From positions 1-64,000 of the forward strand of contig QOZR01000001.1 of the NCBI GenBank assembly GCA_003576685.1: DNA of 64,000 nt. The letters run 5' to 3'. This document shows, piece by piece, positions 7,845 to 15,148 of the stretch. The position numbers and the translations under genes were made by a program. Position 1 is the first letter of the stretch. Each line of letters starts with the position of its first letter. Under the pieces are notes generated by a model. The model did not search any database. It was not told the DNA's origin and worked only from the letters and a program-made list of their open reading frames with translations. Source of the DNA: Virgifigura deserti (GTDB lineage Bacteria > Pseudomonadota > Alphaproteobacteria > Dongiales > Dongiaceae).

Positions 7845-8714
7845 ATGCGTTTTCGATTGGGTCTTACCCTGTTTTCGGCCGCTATTCTCTCTGGCGCCGC
7901 CTATGCCGACAAGGCAGCCGCCGCGCCCGCCGAATCCACCATTCAGCTCCAGGCGGTCGTCGCCGAGGGGGCGAAGCCGATGAGCGATCCTCTGGACTGG
8001 ATCGTGACGCGGCTTTCCGACAGGAGCGGGGTGCCGGGCGAGGTGATCATCACCAAGACCGCGGTTGCGCCGAAGCTGTCGCTCGCGCCGGGGCGCTACG
8101 TCATCTCCGCGAGACGCGGCGAGGCCAAGGCGTACGATAAGATCACCGTCGGCTCGGCCGACGCGACCCATGTGCTCAATCTCGATGCCGGGTTCATGAG
8201 TCTCAGCATGATCCCGCATGCCGGTGCGCCGACGGTGACGGGCAACATCACCTGGGAGGTCTATCGCTATGCGAAGGGGCAAGGGGTCGACGAAACCCGC
8301 AAGATCGCGACCGCGGTCGCGCCGTCGCAGCAGTTTCTCCTGCCGGCGGGCTACTACACGGTCCGCGCGCGCTATAACGGGACCTTCGCCGACACCGTTC
8401 TTTCGGTTGCCGCCGGTCATCAGTTCAACTACACGCTGAACCTCTATGCCGGCAATGTCGGCCTGTCGGCGGTTTCCGACGAGGGTGCGCTGGACGACGA
8501 CGTGACCTGGCAGATCGTCCGTGCCACGCCCGACCGGGACGGCAAGCATACGGTGGTCGCGAAGGCGGTCGATGCGGCGCCGAAGCTCATGCTTCGCGAA
8601 GGCAACTACATCATCCAGGCCCGGTCCGGTGACCTTTCCGGCGAAGCGCCGCTCAACATCAAGGCCGGCAACATGCAGAACATCAAGGTCAAGCTGACGG
8701 CGATCGACGGCTAA
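7845..8714 (+). CDS. Secreted protein with three tandem beta-sandwich repeats
   Basis: This 289-aa protein has a signal peptide (MRFRLGLTLFSAAILSGAAYA). The mature part is built of three repeats of about 80-90 residues with the shared pattern W-x-V-x-R ... APKL-x-L-x-PGxY-x-I-x-ARxG ... AGxxxxxxLxL-x-AG. Examples are VAPKLSLAPGRYVISARRG, SQQFLLPAGYYTVRARYNG and APKLMLREGNYIIQARSG. These look like carboxypeptidase-regulatory or PEGA-like beta-sandwich domains, implying a periplasmic or surface binding role. I do not recognise a named family. It is monocistronic, with AGGAAGG before the ATG and a terminator after it. Confidence 0.75.
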   Translation: MRFRLGLTLFSAAILSGAAYADKAAAAPAESTIQLQAVVAEGAKPMSDPLDWIVTRLSDRSGVPGEVIITKTAVAPKLSLAPGRYVISARRGEAKAYDKITVGSADATHVLNLDAGFMSLSMIPHAGAPTVTGNITWEVYRYAKGQGVDETRKIATAVAPSQQFLLPAGYYTVRARYNGTFADTVLSVAAGHQFNYTLNLYAGNVGLSAVSDEGALDDDVTWQIVRATPDRDGKHTVVAKAVDAAPKLMLREGNYIIQARSGDLSGEAPLNIKAGNMQNIKVKLTAIDG

Positions 8715-8745
8715 AGTCGCACGCACAGCGGACCGACAACTCATA

Positions 8746-8772
8746 AATGCCCGGGCTCGTCCCGGGCATTTT
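8746..8772 (+). terminator. Terminator after the repeat protein gene
   Basis: A 9-bp perfect hairpin ATGCCCGGG/CCCGGGCAT with a 5-nt loop is followed by TTTT. The sequence resembles one arm-pair of the common alphaproteobacterial CCCGGGCAT repeat. It separates the repeat-protein gene from msrA. Confidence 0.8.
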
Positions 8773-8875
8773 GCTTGCGGTCGAGCATCCCATCACGTCC
8801 GCTTCACGGTTCCGCGAGCGCCGTTGCGGGCGGACCGACGCCTCCCAACATCAAGAGCGAAACAGGAGGCTTCTC

Positions 8876-9484
8876 ATGAAACAGCGATGGATCCTGTCGC
8901 TCGCTTTTGCCGCGCTGATCGGCAGCTCCGCAGCGCTGGCCCAGGGTGCGGAGGATGAACTCGGGACCGCCGTCTTCGCCGGCGGGTGTTTCTGGTGCGT
9001 GGAAGAGGCGTTCGACAAGGTCGAAGGCGTGGTGGAAACGACCTCCGGCTATACGGGCGGCACGGTTGAAGACCCAACCTATCAGCAGGTCTCGGCCGGC
9101 GGCACGGGGCACGCCGAGGCAGTGCAGGTGCGCTACGATCCGGCCGAGGTCGGCTATGCCGAGCTGCTTAATGTCTTCTGGCACAACGTCGATCCGTTCG
9201 ACGCGGGCGGCCAGTTCTGCGACCGGGGCAGCTCCTATCGCAGCGCCATCTTCGTCGCGACGGACGAGCAGAAGCGGCTTGCCGAAGCCTCTAGGCAAGA
9301 ACTCGCCGACCGCTTCGACCGGCCGGTCGCCACCGAGATCGTGCCGGCGGATGCGTTCTATCCGGCGGAGGACTACCACCAGAATTATCACGACCAGAAC
9401 CCGCTGCGTTACAAGTTCTACAAATGGAACTGCGGACGGGCGCAGCGGTTGGAGGAGATCTGGGGCGAGCCGACGAGTTCCTAG
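8876..9484 (+). CDS. msrA: Peptide-methionine (S)-S-oxide reductase MsrA, exported
   Basis: MsrA reduces methionine-S-sulfoxide in proteins. This 202-aa copy has a Sec signal peptide (cleavage near residue 22, after ALA). The catalytic motif GGCFWCVE places the nucleophilic Cys at residue 38, and GHAEAVQVRYDP and PAEDYHQNYH follow. A C-terminal Cys (KWNCGRAQ) could be the resolving residue. Export implies repair of periplasmic proteins. Longer in-frame starts read through the preceding terminator and were rejected; AGGAGG lies 7 nt before the ATG at 8876. A second, cytoplasmic MsrA lies at 39928-40584. Confidence 0.93.
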   Translation: MKQRWILSLAFAALIGSSAALAQGAEDELGTAVFAGGCFWCVEEAFDKVEGVVETTSGYTGGTVEDPTYQQVSAGGTGHAEAVQVRYDPAEVGYAELLNVFWHNVDPFDAGGQFCDRGSSYRSAIFVATDEQKRLAEASRQELADRFDRPVATEIVPADAFYPAEDYHQNYHDQNPLRYKFYKWNCGRAQRLEEIWGEPTSS

Positions 9485-9558
9485 CGGCCCACTCTCCTTG
9501 GAGGGGCGACCTGATGGCCGATCCTTCGACTCGACCGCTTCGCAGCTGACTTAGACTC

Positions 9559-10364
9559 AGGACTCATTAATTCAGCCAGAAGATGACGGTTGCGGCGATG
9601 CAGATAGCGGACATGAAGGTATGGGCGCATCGGTCGTAACGTGTGTGGATGCGTCTCCAGTCCTTAAGTTTTCCAAACATGTTCTCGATCCTGTGACGCT
9701 GGCGGTAGAGCGCTTTGTCGTGGGGGATTGGACTCTTGCGATTGGCCTTTGACGGCATGCAGGCGGTGATGCCGCGCTCGGTCAGAGCAGCGCGGAACCA
9801 GTCGGCATCGTAGCCTCGGTCGCCCAGCAGCGCCTTGGCCCTGGGCAATGCGTTGATCATCAGCGCAGCGCCCTTATAGTCGCTCATCTGCCCTTCACTG
9901 AGCAGCATGATAAGTGGCCGGCCTTTGGCGTCGCAGACGGCGTGGAGCTCGGAGTTCAGACCGCCTTTGGTGCGTCCGATACATCGGGGTACAGCCCCCT
10001 TTTGAGCAGGCTGGCTGCCGTGCGGTGCGCCTTCAGGTGAGTGGCGTCGATCATCAACTGATTGGGCCTGCCTCCCTTCGCTGCCAGTGCCGCGAAAATC
10101 TTGTTGGACACGCCCATTCGGCTCCAGCGGATGAAGCGATTCTAGATCGTCTTCGGCAGGCCGTAAGCTACTGGCGCGTCTCGCCAGCGCAAACCGTTTT
10201 TGATGACGTAGGCAATCCCGCTGATGACCCGGCGATCGTCGACCCGCGGCACCCCGTATGACAATGGGAAATATGGCTCAATCCGGCGCATCTGCGCCTC
10301 CGACAACCAGATCACGTCACTCATGGCAACGCCTCCTCGGGCTGCCATTGAATCAACTAGGACC
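9559..10364 (-). mobile_element. Degenerate IS5-family (IS427-group) insertion sequence
   Basis: A region of about 806 bp is bounded by imperfect inverted ends, AGGACTCATTAATTCA at 9559-9574 and TGAATCAACTAGGACC at 10349-10364. It carries a two-frame DDE transposase on the minus strand. Size and organisation fit the IS427 group. I see no convincing target-site duplication. A stop codon interrupts the first frame, so the copy is probably inactive. Confidence 0.8.
9567..10324 (-). pseudogene. IS427-type transposase (orfA/orfB), interrupted
   Basis: The N-terminal part begins MSDVIWLSEAQMRRIEPYFP and reads through GLRWRDAP to KTI, then meets TAG (complement 10142-10144) where family members have a codon for Tyr before NRFIRW. 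The frame continues to DATHLKAHRTAASLLK. The C-terminal part, in another frame, contains GDRGYDADWFRAAL and RQRHRIENMFGKLKDWRRIHTRYDRC, ending FWLN. IS427 elements normally join the two frames by programmed frameshifting near an A/G-run, and AAAAGGGGG is present here. The amber codon is therefore the true defect; no functional transposase is expected. Confidence 0.82.
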
Positions 10365-10381
10365 ATCTCCGCAAGCGATTT

Positions 10382-10430
10382 AGTTTGCCAAATGGAAAAC
10401 TTTCATCAATAGTTCTCCACATGGAGAACT
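10382..10430. promoter_or_regulatory. Tandem palindromic operators of the ArsR-type regulator
   Basis: Two 20-nt palindromes of the same design lie 29 nt centre to centre: AGTTTGCCAAATGGAAAACT at 10382-10401 (one arm mismatch) and AGTTCTCCACATGGAGAACT at 10411-10430 (perfect 9-bp arms). The second overlaps the ATG (10421) of the ArsR-type gene. This strongly suggests autorepression by a dimeric winged-helix regulator. Confidence 0.7.
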
Positions 10431-10771
10431 ATCAGTCATCTCTTGATTCAGCCTTCCACGCTCTCGCCGATCCCACCAGACGGGCAGTCGTCAGCCGACT
10501 CACGAAGGGCCCCGCACGGGTCAAGGAACTGGCGGAGCCCTTCGATATGGGACTGCCGTCCTTCATGAAACACCTCCGGGTCCTTGAGAAAGACGGTCTG
10601 ATCAGTTCCGAAAAGGTCGGCCGCGTCCGCATCTGCCGGATCAATACCGAGAGGCTGGCGGCCGCCGAGGCCTGGCTCTCCGAGCAACGTGAGCTTTGGC
10701 AGGCGAGAACGGATCGGCTTGCTGACTATGTCGAAACCCAAATGTCTAGGAGCTTTGAAGATGCCGGCTGA
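10421..10771 (+). CDS. ArsR/SmtB-family winged-helix transcriptional repressor
   Basis: This 116-aa regulator has the family core LDSAFHALADPTRRAVVSRLTKGPARVKELAEPFDM followed by the recognition helix GLPSFMKHLRVLEKDGLI and the wing KVGRVRICRI. There is no CxC metal site, so it is of the non-metal type normally paired with an AHSA1/SRPBCC protein. It overlaps that gene by 11 nt. Twin palindromes, one covering its own start codon, point to autoregulation. An in-frame ATG at 10385 would place the operator inside the gene and was rejected. It sits immediately beside the IS remnant. Confidence 0.9.
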   Translation: MENYQSSLDSAFHALADPTRRAVVSRLTKGPARVKELAEPFDMGLPSFMKHLRVLEKDGLISSEKVGRVRICRINTERLAAAEAWLSEQRELWQARTDRLADYVETQMSRSFEDAG

Positions 10772-11231
10772 AGAATCCGAACTGACCATTGCGCGTTTCA
10801 TCAAGGCGCCGCCAGCCGTCGTCTGGAAAGCATGGAGCACGCCCGAGCACTTGGCGAAATGGTGGATACCCGACCCCATCGAATGCAAGGTAATCAAGCT
10901 GGACCTCCGCCCGGGCGGCGGATTTGAGACGCGAATGCGTGAGGGCGGCGGCGAATTTCAACCACATGTCGAAGGCTGCTTCCTAGAGATCGTTCCTGAA
11001 GCCCGCCTGGTCTTCACGACGGTCCTGACGGAGGGTTGGCAGCCGACCGAACCCTGGCTGGCATTGACCGCAATCATAACATTTGCGCCAGAAGGAAGCG
11101 GTACCCGATACTCGGCCCGCGTCCTGCACAAAAATGCTGCAGACTCCCGAAAGCATGAAGACATGGGGTTCCACGATGGCTGGGGGACCACGATTGAGCA
11201 ACTCGCGGCATTTGTCGAGCGAATGGGTTGA
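10761..11231 (+). CDS. SRPBCC/AHSA1-domain protein
   Basis: This 156-aa protein has a START-like helix-grip fold: ELTIARFIKAPPAVVWKAWSTPEHLAKWW at the N-terminus, the characteristic GGGFETRM and VEGCFLEIVPEARLVFTT strands, and the C-terminal helix DGWGTTIEQLAAFVE. Such proteins bind hydrophobic ligands in a central cavity, and their functions are mostly unknown. Its start lies 11 nt inside the ArsR gene, so translation is coupled. The ArsR/AHSA1 pair is a common bacterial arrangement in which the repressor controls its partner. Confidence 0.85.
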   Translation: MPAEESELTIARFIKAPPAVVWKAWSTPEHLAKWWIPDPIECKVIKLDLRPGGGFETRMREGGGEFQPHVEGCFLEIVPEARLVFTTVLTEGWQPTEPWLALTAIITFAPEGSGTRYSARVLHKNAADSRKHEDMGFHDGWGTTIEQLAAFVERMG

Positions 11232-11435
11232 ACCGGCGACCAGCTCGCGTACAGCACGTCAGGCTGCATAATGCAATTGGGCTCAAAGTGATCATAGCCA
11301 TTCTGCTGATTTAACGGGTCCTGGCCTTAGGATGAGGACCGGATTCATGAACGCCGAATGCGATCCTCTTGTGCCCCGGCCGGCAACAGGGCGAGGACCC
11401 GGTGAAGGGTCCCCGCCGCTGGTGCGGACCCGTTC

Positions 11436-12230
11436 TCAGAAGGCCGGCAGGAAGGCGCCGCCGAAGTTGTTGTCGATGAAATCGCGGATCTCGGGCGACT
11501 GGAAAGCCGCCACCAGCTCACGGACGAACGGCTTGTCCTTGTCCTCCGCGCGCACGGCGATGAGGTTGTTGTAGGGATTGTTCTCCGTGCTTTCGATCGC
11601 GACGGCGTCGGTGCGCGGGTTGAGGCCCGCCTCGCGCGCGTAGTTGGTGTTGATTACCGCGGCGTCGAGGTCGGCGAGGCTGCGCGCCAGCTGGGCCGCA
11701 TCGAGCTCCTGGATCTCCAGCTCCTTCGGGTTCTTGACGATGTCGATCACCGACGGTGTGATGCCGACGCCCGGCGCCAGCGTGATGAGCCCCTGCGCCT
11801 CGAGCAGCAGCAGCCCGCGGCCGCCATTGCTCGGATCGTTGGGAATGCCGATCACGGCGCCGGTCTGGAGCTCGTCGACGCTCTTCACCCGGCTCGAATA
11901 GAGCCCGATCGGCGTCACGAAGGTCGTGCCGACGGAGACGATCTCGTACCCGTGCGTCTCGACCTGGCTGTCGAGATAGGGTTTGTGCTGAAAGGCGTTG
12001 GCGTCGAGGTCGCCGGCGTTCAGCGCCTCGTTGGGCAGCACATAGTCGCTGAACACGATGAGTTCGAGCTCGAGCCCTCTCTCCGCCGCGACCTTCTGCA
12101 CCTCTTCCCAAATCACCTCCTCGTCCCCGGACATGATGCCGACCTTCAGCGGCTCCGCCGCCGGCGCCGTCGCGCCGAAGCTCAGGACGGCGAGCGCCGC
12201 GAAGAGAAGGCTCGACCACTTGGATTTCAT
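11436..12230 (-). CDS. metQ: Methionine ABC transporter substrate-binding protein
   Basis: This 264-aa MetQ/NlpA-family periplasmic protein binds D- or L-methionine for the MetNI importer. It has a Sec signal peptide without an obvious lipobox cysteine. The family blocks LKVGIMSGDEEVIWEEVQKVA, NAFQHKPYLDSQ, IGIPNDPSNGGRGLLLL and NTNYAREAGL are present. It is the third gene of the riboswitch-controlled metN-metI-metQ unit, 67 nt after metI. In that gap the transcript could be processed to favour the binding protein (inference). Confidence 0.94.
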   Translation of the reverse strand: MKSKWSSLLFAALAVLSFGATAPAAEPLKVGIMSGDEEVIWEEVQKVAAERGLELELIVFSDYVLPNEALNAGDLDANAFQHKPYLDSQVETHGYEIVSVGTTFVTPIGLYSSRVKSVDELQTGAVIGIPNDPSNGGRGLLLLEAQGLITLAPGVGITPSVIDIVKNPKELEIQELDAAQLARSLADLDAAVINTNYAREAGLNPRTDAVAIESTENNPYNNLIAVRAEDKDKPFVRELVAAFQSPEIRDFIDNNFGGAFLPAF

Positions 12231-12297
12231 GACACACCTCTATTGTTAGCGGCATACGGCCAGCGCCGGCCGGGCCGCGGTTGATGAACCGATGAAT

Positions 12298-12954
12298 TCA
12301 AAGCCGCTTGTTGAGGCGACGGGCGAGCAGATCGCCGCCGGTCTGCACGGCGCAGACGATCGCGATCAGTACTACGATGACCGCCGCCATCACCTCGGTC
12401 TCGAAGCGCTGATATCCGTAGCGGATCGCCAGATCGCCGAGCCCGCCGGCACCGACGGCGCCCGCCATGGCCGAAGCTCCGATCAGCGCCACCAGCGTGA
12501 TGGTGAACCCGGCCACGATCCCGGGCATCGCCTCCGGGATCAGCACCTGCCCGATGATCTGCCAGCGGTTCGCGCCCATCGCCTGGGCCGCCTCGACGAG
12601 GCCGCGATCGACCTCTCGCAGCGACACCTCCGCCATCCGCGCGAAGAACGGGATGGCGGATATACTGAGCGGCACGACCGCCGCGGCGGTGCCGATCGAG
12701 GTGCCGACGATCAGGCGAGTGAAGGGGATGAGCGCGACCAGCAGGATGATGAAAGGCAGGGACCGGAACCCGTTGATGACCGCGCCGAGCAGCCGATTGA
12801 CAGCCCGGTTCTGGAACACGCCGCCCGGCGCCGTGGTGACCAGCACCACGGCGAGCGGAATGCCGGCGACAAAGGCGATCGCGCCGGAGACCGCGACCAT
12901 GATGACGGTCTCCGTCAGAGCGTCGAGGAAGAGATCAATGAGAGCGGGGGACAT
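12298..12954 (-). CDS. metI: Methionine ABC transporter permease
   Basis: This 218-aa inner-membrane permease of the MetNIQ importer has five predicted hydrophobic helices. The ATPase-contact loop is EAAQAMGANRWQIIGQVLIPEAMPGI, and the conserved FRSLPFIILLVALIPFTR and GAVGAGGLGDLAIRYGYQRF segments are present. The start is ATG at 12954, inside the last 20 nt of metN, with GAGG upstream; the slightly longer reading from a TTG at 12960 is less likely. Overlap with metN implies translational coupling. Confidence 0.94.
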   Translation of the reverse strand: MSPALIDLFLDALTETVIMVAVSGAIAFVAGIPLAVVLVTTAPGGVFQNRAVNRLLGAVINGFRSLPFIILLVALIPFTRLIVGTSIGTAAAVVPLSISAIPFFARMAEVSLREVDRGLVEAAQAMGANRWQIIGQVLIPEAMPGIVAGFTITLVALIGASAMAGAVGAGGLGDLAIRYGYQRFETEVMAAVIVVLIAIVCAVQTGGDLLARRLNKRL

Positions 12955-14077
12955 AACCAATAACCTCTGTCTGAACTGCGCGCGCGCGCAGAAAGTCGAG
13001 AATGCCGCTCAGCGCTTCCTGGCCTCGATACGGTGCTGAGATCACCAGGTTTCCGTAGGGCCGGGTCTGGATGTAGTCGATGCCGCCATGGACGAGAGTC
13101 ACGGTCAGGTCGAAGGCGAGCGCCAGCTCAGATATGACGGGATCGCGGGCGGACTCGCCGCTGAACCGGACGCGCAGCAACATGTCGCAGCCTCGGTCGG
13201 GCTCCAGCGCGATCCGCTCTGCGATGAAGGGCGGCAGGTCGGGAACGATCGCCTTCAGGAAGCGCTGGGTGACCGCGGCCTGCGGGCGGGCGAAGACCTC
13301 CGACACGGCGCCCTCCTCGACGACTCGCCCGGCCTCGAGTACGAGGACGCGATCGCAGATCTCGCGGATCACCGTCATCTCGTGCGTGATCAGGATGATG
13401 GTGAGGCCGAGCCGGCGGTTGATGTCCTTCAGCAACTGCAGGATCGACAGCGTCGTCTCGGGGTCGAGCGCCGAGGTCGCCTCGTCGCACAGCAGAATAT
13501 CCGGCCGGTGCACGAGCGCACGGGCGATGCCGACGCGCTGCTTCTGGCCGCCCGACAGCTTGGCGGGATAGACGTCCCGCTTGTCGGTGAGGCCGACGAG
13601 ATCGAGTAGAGGTCGCACCGTCTCCTCGATATCCTTCCGCGAGCGCCCGGCGAACCGCAGCGGCAGCGCCACGTTCTCGAACACGGTCTTTGAGGACAGC
13701 AGATTGAAATGCTGGAAGATCATGCCGATGCGCTGGCGCAGCCCGGCGAGATTCCTGTCCGAGAGCGCGCCGACATCCTGCCCGTCGACCACGACCTTGC
13801 CGCTGCTGGGGCGCTCCAGACGGTTGACGCAGCGGATCAGCGTACTCTTGCCGGCACCGCTGCGGCCGATGATCCCGAAGATCTCGCCGCGCCGGATCTG
13901 AAAGCCGACATCCTCCAGCGCCGCGATCGGACCCGCCGGCCCGTCGAACCGCTTGCCGACGCCGTCGAAGCGGACGAGGACGGGTGCGACCTCGTCCGTC
14001 GGCCGCAGATCCGCGTCGGCGGCGACGGCACTTTGTCCGTAGCCGACAAGGCTACCGCTATAGGCTGTCCTGGTCAC
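12935..14077 (-). CDS. metN: Methionine ABC transporter ATP-binding protein
   Basis: This 380-aa ATPase has a Walker A motif GRSGAGKST, Q-loop IFQHFNLL, signature LSGGQKQRVGIARAL, Walker B ILLCDEATSALDP and H-loop ITHEM. A C-terminal NIL/C2 regulatory domain (residues about 280-380) senses intracellular methionine. The start is taken as GTG at 14077, preceded by AAGGAG. An in-frame ATG at 14161 lies inside the riboswitch and was rejected. It is the first gene of metNIQ, downstream of a SAM-II aptamer and an intrinsic terminator, so expression should fall when SAM is plentiful. Confidence 0.93.
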   Translation of the reverse strand: MTRTAYSGSLVGYGQSAVAADADLRPTDEVAPVLVRFDGVGKRFDGPAGPIAALEDVGFQIRRGEIFGIIGRSGAGKSTLIRCVNRLERPSSGKVVVDGQDVGALSDRNLAGLRQRIGMIFQHFNLLSSKTVFENVALPLRFAGRSRKDIEETVRPLLDLVGLTDKRDVYPAKLSGGQKQRVGIARALVHRPDILLCDEATSALDPETTLSILQLLKDINRRLGLTIILITHEMTVIREICDRVLVLEAGRVVEEGAVSEVFARPQAAVTQRFLKAIVPDLPPFIAERIALEPDRGCDMLLRVRFSGESARDPVISELALAFDLTVTLVHGGIDYIQTRPYGNLVISAPYRGQEALSGILDFLRARAVQTEVIGYVPRSH

Positions 14078-14110
14078 GCCGCACTCCTTCCCGGCATCCG
14101 CACCGCCACG

Positions 14111-14141
14111 AAAAAACCCGCCGCAGCGAAAGCCGGGCGGG
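14111..14141 (-). terminator. Intrinsic terminator in the metN leader
   Basis: Read on the minus strand, CCCGCC and GGCGGG pair across a 13-nt loop and are followed by TTTTTT. It lies between the SAM-II aptamer and the metN ribosome-binding site, as expected for a transcription-attenuating riboswitch platform. Confidence 0.85.
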
Positions 14142-14142
14142 C

Positions 14143-14201
14143 GCCCTCGCTTTAGCTGCATTTGTTAAGCGCCCGCAAGCTGATGCTCAAATCGGCGCTG
14201 T
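14143..14201 (-). ncRNA. SAM-II riboswitch aptamer (metA motif)
   Basis: The minus-strand leader contains the conserved SAM-II elements in order and at the right spacing: GCGCCGATTTGA (5' stem and loop), GCTTGCGGGCGC (3' side of P1), then TTAACAAATGCAGCTAAAG, which forms the pseudoknot strand and ends close to a G-rich stretch. SAM-II is found mainly in alphaproteobacteria upstream of methionine genes, matching metNIQ here. A terminator follows at 14111-14141. The assignment is from visible consensus, not a covariance search. Confidence 0.9.
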
Positions 14202-14207
14202 TGCGTT

Positions 14208-14235
14208 TAAATAATACGCGTGCTTGCGCTGTCAA
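14208..14235 (-). promoter_or_regulatory. Likely sigma-70 promoter of metNIQ
   Basis: On the minus strand a perfect TTGACA (14230-14235) precedes a weak TATTTA (14208-14213) with a 16-nt spacer. Initiation would fall at about 14196-14201, which coincides with the 5' edge of the SAM-II aptamer. The -10 is poor, so exact placement is uncertain. Confidence 0.5.
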
Positions 14236-14293
14236 ATAGATTATTTATGCGTATTTTGCATGTAGAATGGTCGTCGGACGCAACGGTCGGGTG

Positions 14294-15037
14294 TCAGGGC
14301 GCCTGCGCCGCCGTGCCGCTCCCGTAATCCTGCCGCCCAGCCAACCGATAGCGGCTGCCGGGGTGCGTCAGATGCGCGCGCGAGACGACGAGGCCGCGCG
14401 ACCAGGTTCGCCGCTGTAGCAGCAGACAGGGCTCGTTCGCCCGGATCCGCAGCAGATGCCGCGTTTCGGGGTTGGGCCGGATTGCCTCGATCACATGCTC
14501 AGCTGCATCGAGCGGCCCCAGCGCCGTCAAATAGGCGTAGGGCGTGATCGCGGTAAAGTCCTGCTGCAGATAATCCGGCGCGAAGTCGGGGTTCACGTAG
14601 CGATCCTCGAGCTGCACCGGTAGATCGTTCTCGCAATGCACGAGAAGGGAGCGGAAAATGGTCATGCCGGCCGGCTGGTCCAGCGCCGCCGCCACCGCTG
14701 CGCCGGCGCGCTCGCGACGCAGCCATATGACTCGGGCGGCGTAACGGTGGCCGCGCGCCGCAATCTCCTCGGCGATGTTGCGGATCTCGAGCAGCTCCGA
14801 TTGCGGCTTCGCCTCGGCGACGAAGGTTCCGACGCCCTGGACCCGGCGCAGTACGCCCTCGGCCGTCAGTTCGCGCAGCGCGCGATGCGCCGTCATGCGG
14901 CTGACGCCCAGATCGCGGGTCAGCTCATGCTCCGACGGCACTTGGTCGCCCTGGACCAGCGCGCCGTCCGCGATCCGACCCAGGATGAAGGACTTCACCT
15001 GCTGGTAGAGAGGCGGGGAGGGATCGGTGAGACTCAT
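14294..15037 (-). CDS. hutC: Histidine utilization repressor HutC (GntR family)
   Basis: This 247-aa HutC-subfamily GntR regulator has an N-terminal winged helix, residues about 1-75 (YQQVKSFILGRIADGALVQGDQVPSEHELTRDLGVSRMTAHRALRELTAEGVL). The C-terminal UTRA effector domain includes EDRYVNPDFAPDYLQQDF and the late LQRRTWSRGLVVSRAHLTHPGSRYRL. HutC represses histidine-degradation genes and is released by urocanate. It is divergent from hutG, with a HutC-like operator between them and a matching one between hutI and hutF. Assignment is strong. Confidence 0.92.
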   Translation of the reverse strand: MSLTDPSPPLYQQVKSFILGRIADGALVQGDQVPSEHELTRDLGVSRMTAHRALRELTAEGVLRRVQGVGTFVAEAKPQSELLEIRNIAEEIAARGHRYAARVIWLRRERAGAAVAAALDQPAGMTIFRSLLVHCENDLPVQLEDRYVNPDFAPDYLQQDFTAITPYAYLTALGPLDAAEHVIEAIRPNPETRHLLRIRANEPCLLLQRRTWSRGLVVSRAHLTHPGSRYRLAGRQDYGSGTAAQAP

Positions 15038-15073
15038 CGGCGGATTACTCTATTCTCGTAGGCATCCGGCAGC

Positions 15074-15090
15074 CTCGGTTGTATAGACAG
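15074..15090. promoter_or_regulatory. HutC-type operator between hutC and hutG
   Basis: CTCGGTTGTATAGACAG shares the word CTCGGTTGT-N-TAGACA with the hutI/hutF intergenic site at 19085-19101. The core TTGTATAGACAG is a near-palindrome of the GntR/HutC type. Its position between divergent hutC and hutG fits repression of both. Confidence 0.7.
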
Positions 15091-15148
15091 GCGGGCGCCG
15101 GCCGTGTCAACTTCCCTGTCGCTGGGCGAGACAGGAGTATCGGCGAGA

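Noticed and set aside
9555-10368. Target-site duplication of the IS427-type element
   Set aside because: Flanking bases beyond the imperfect ends do not match; the original boundary may have eroded.
11396-11413. Terminator between the SRPBCC and metQ genes
   Set aside because: GGACCC/GGGTCC can pair over 6 bp, but there is no T-run on either strand.
15104-15148. GTG start for hutG
   Set aside because: It adds 15 residues not seen in the family, while the ATG at 15149 has an AGGAG box and a standard N-terminus.
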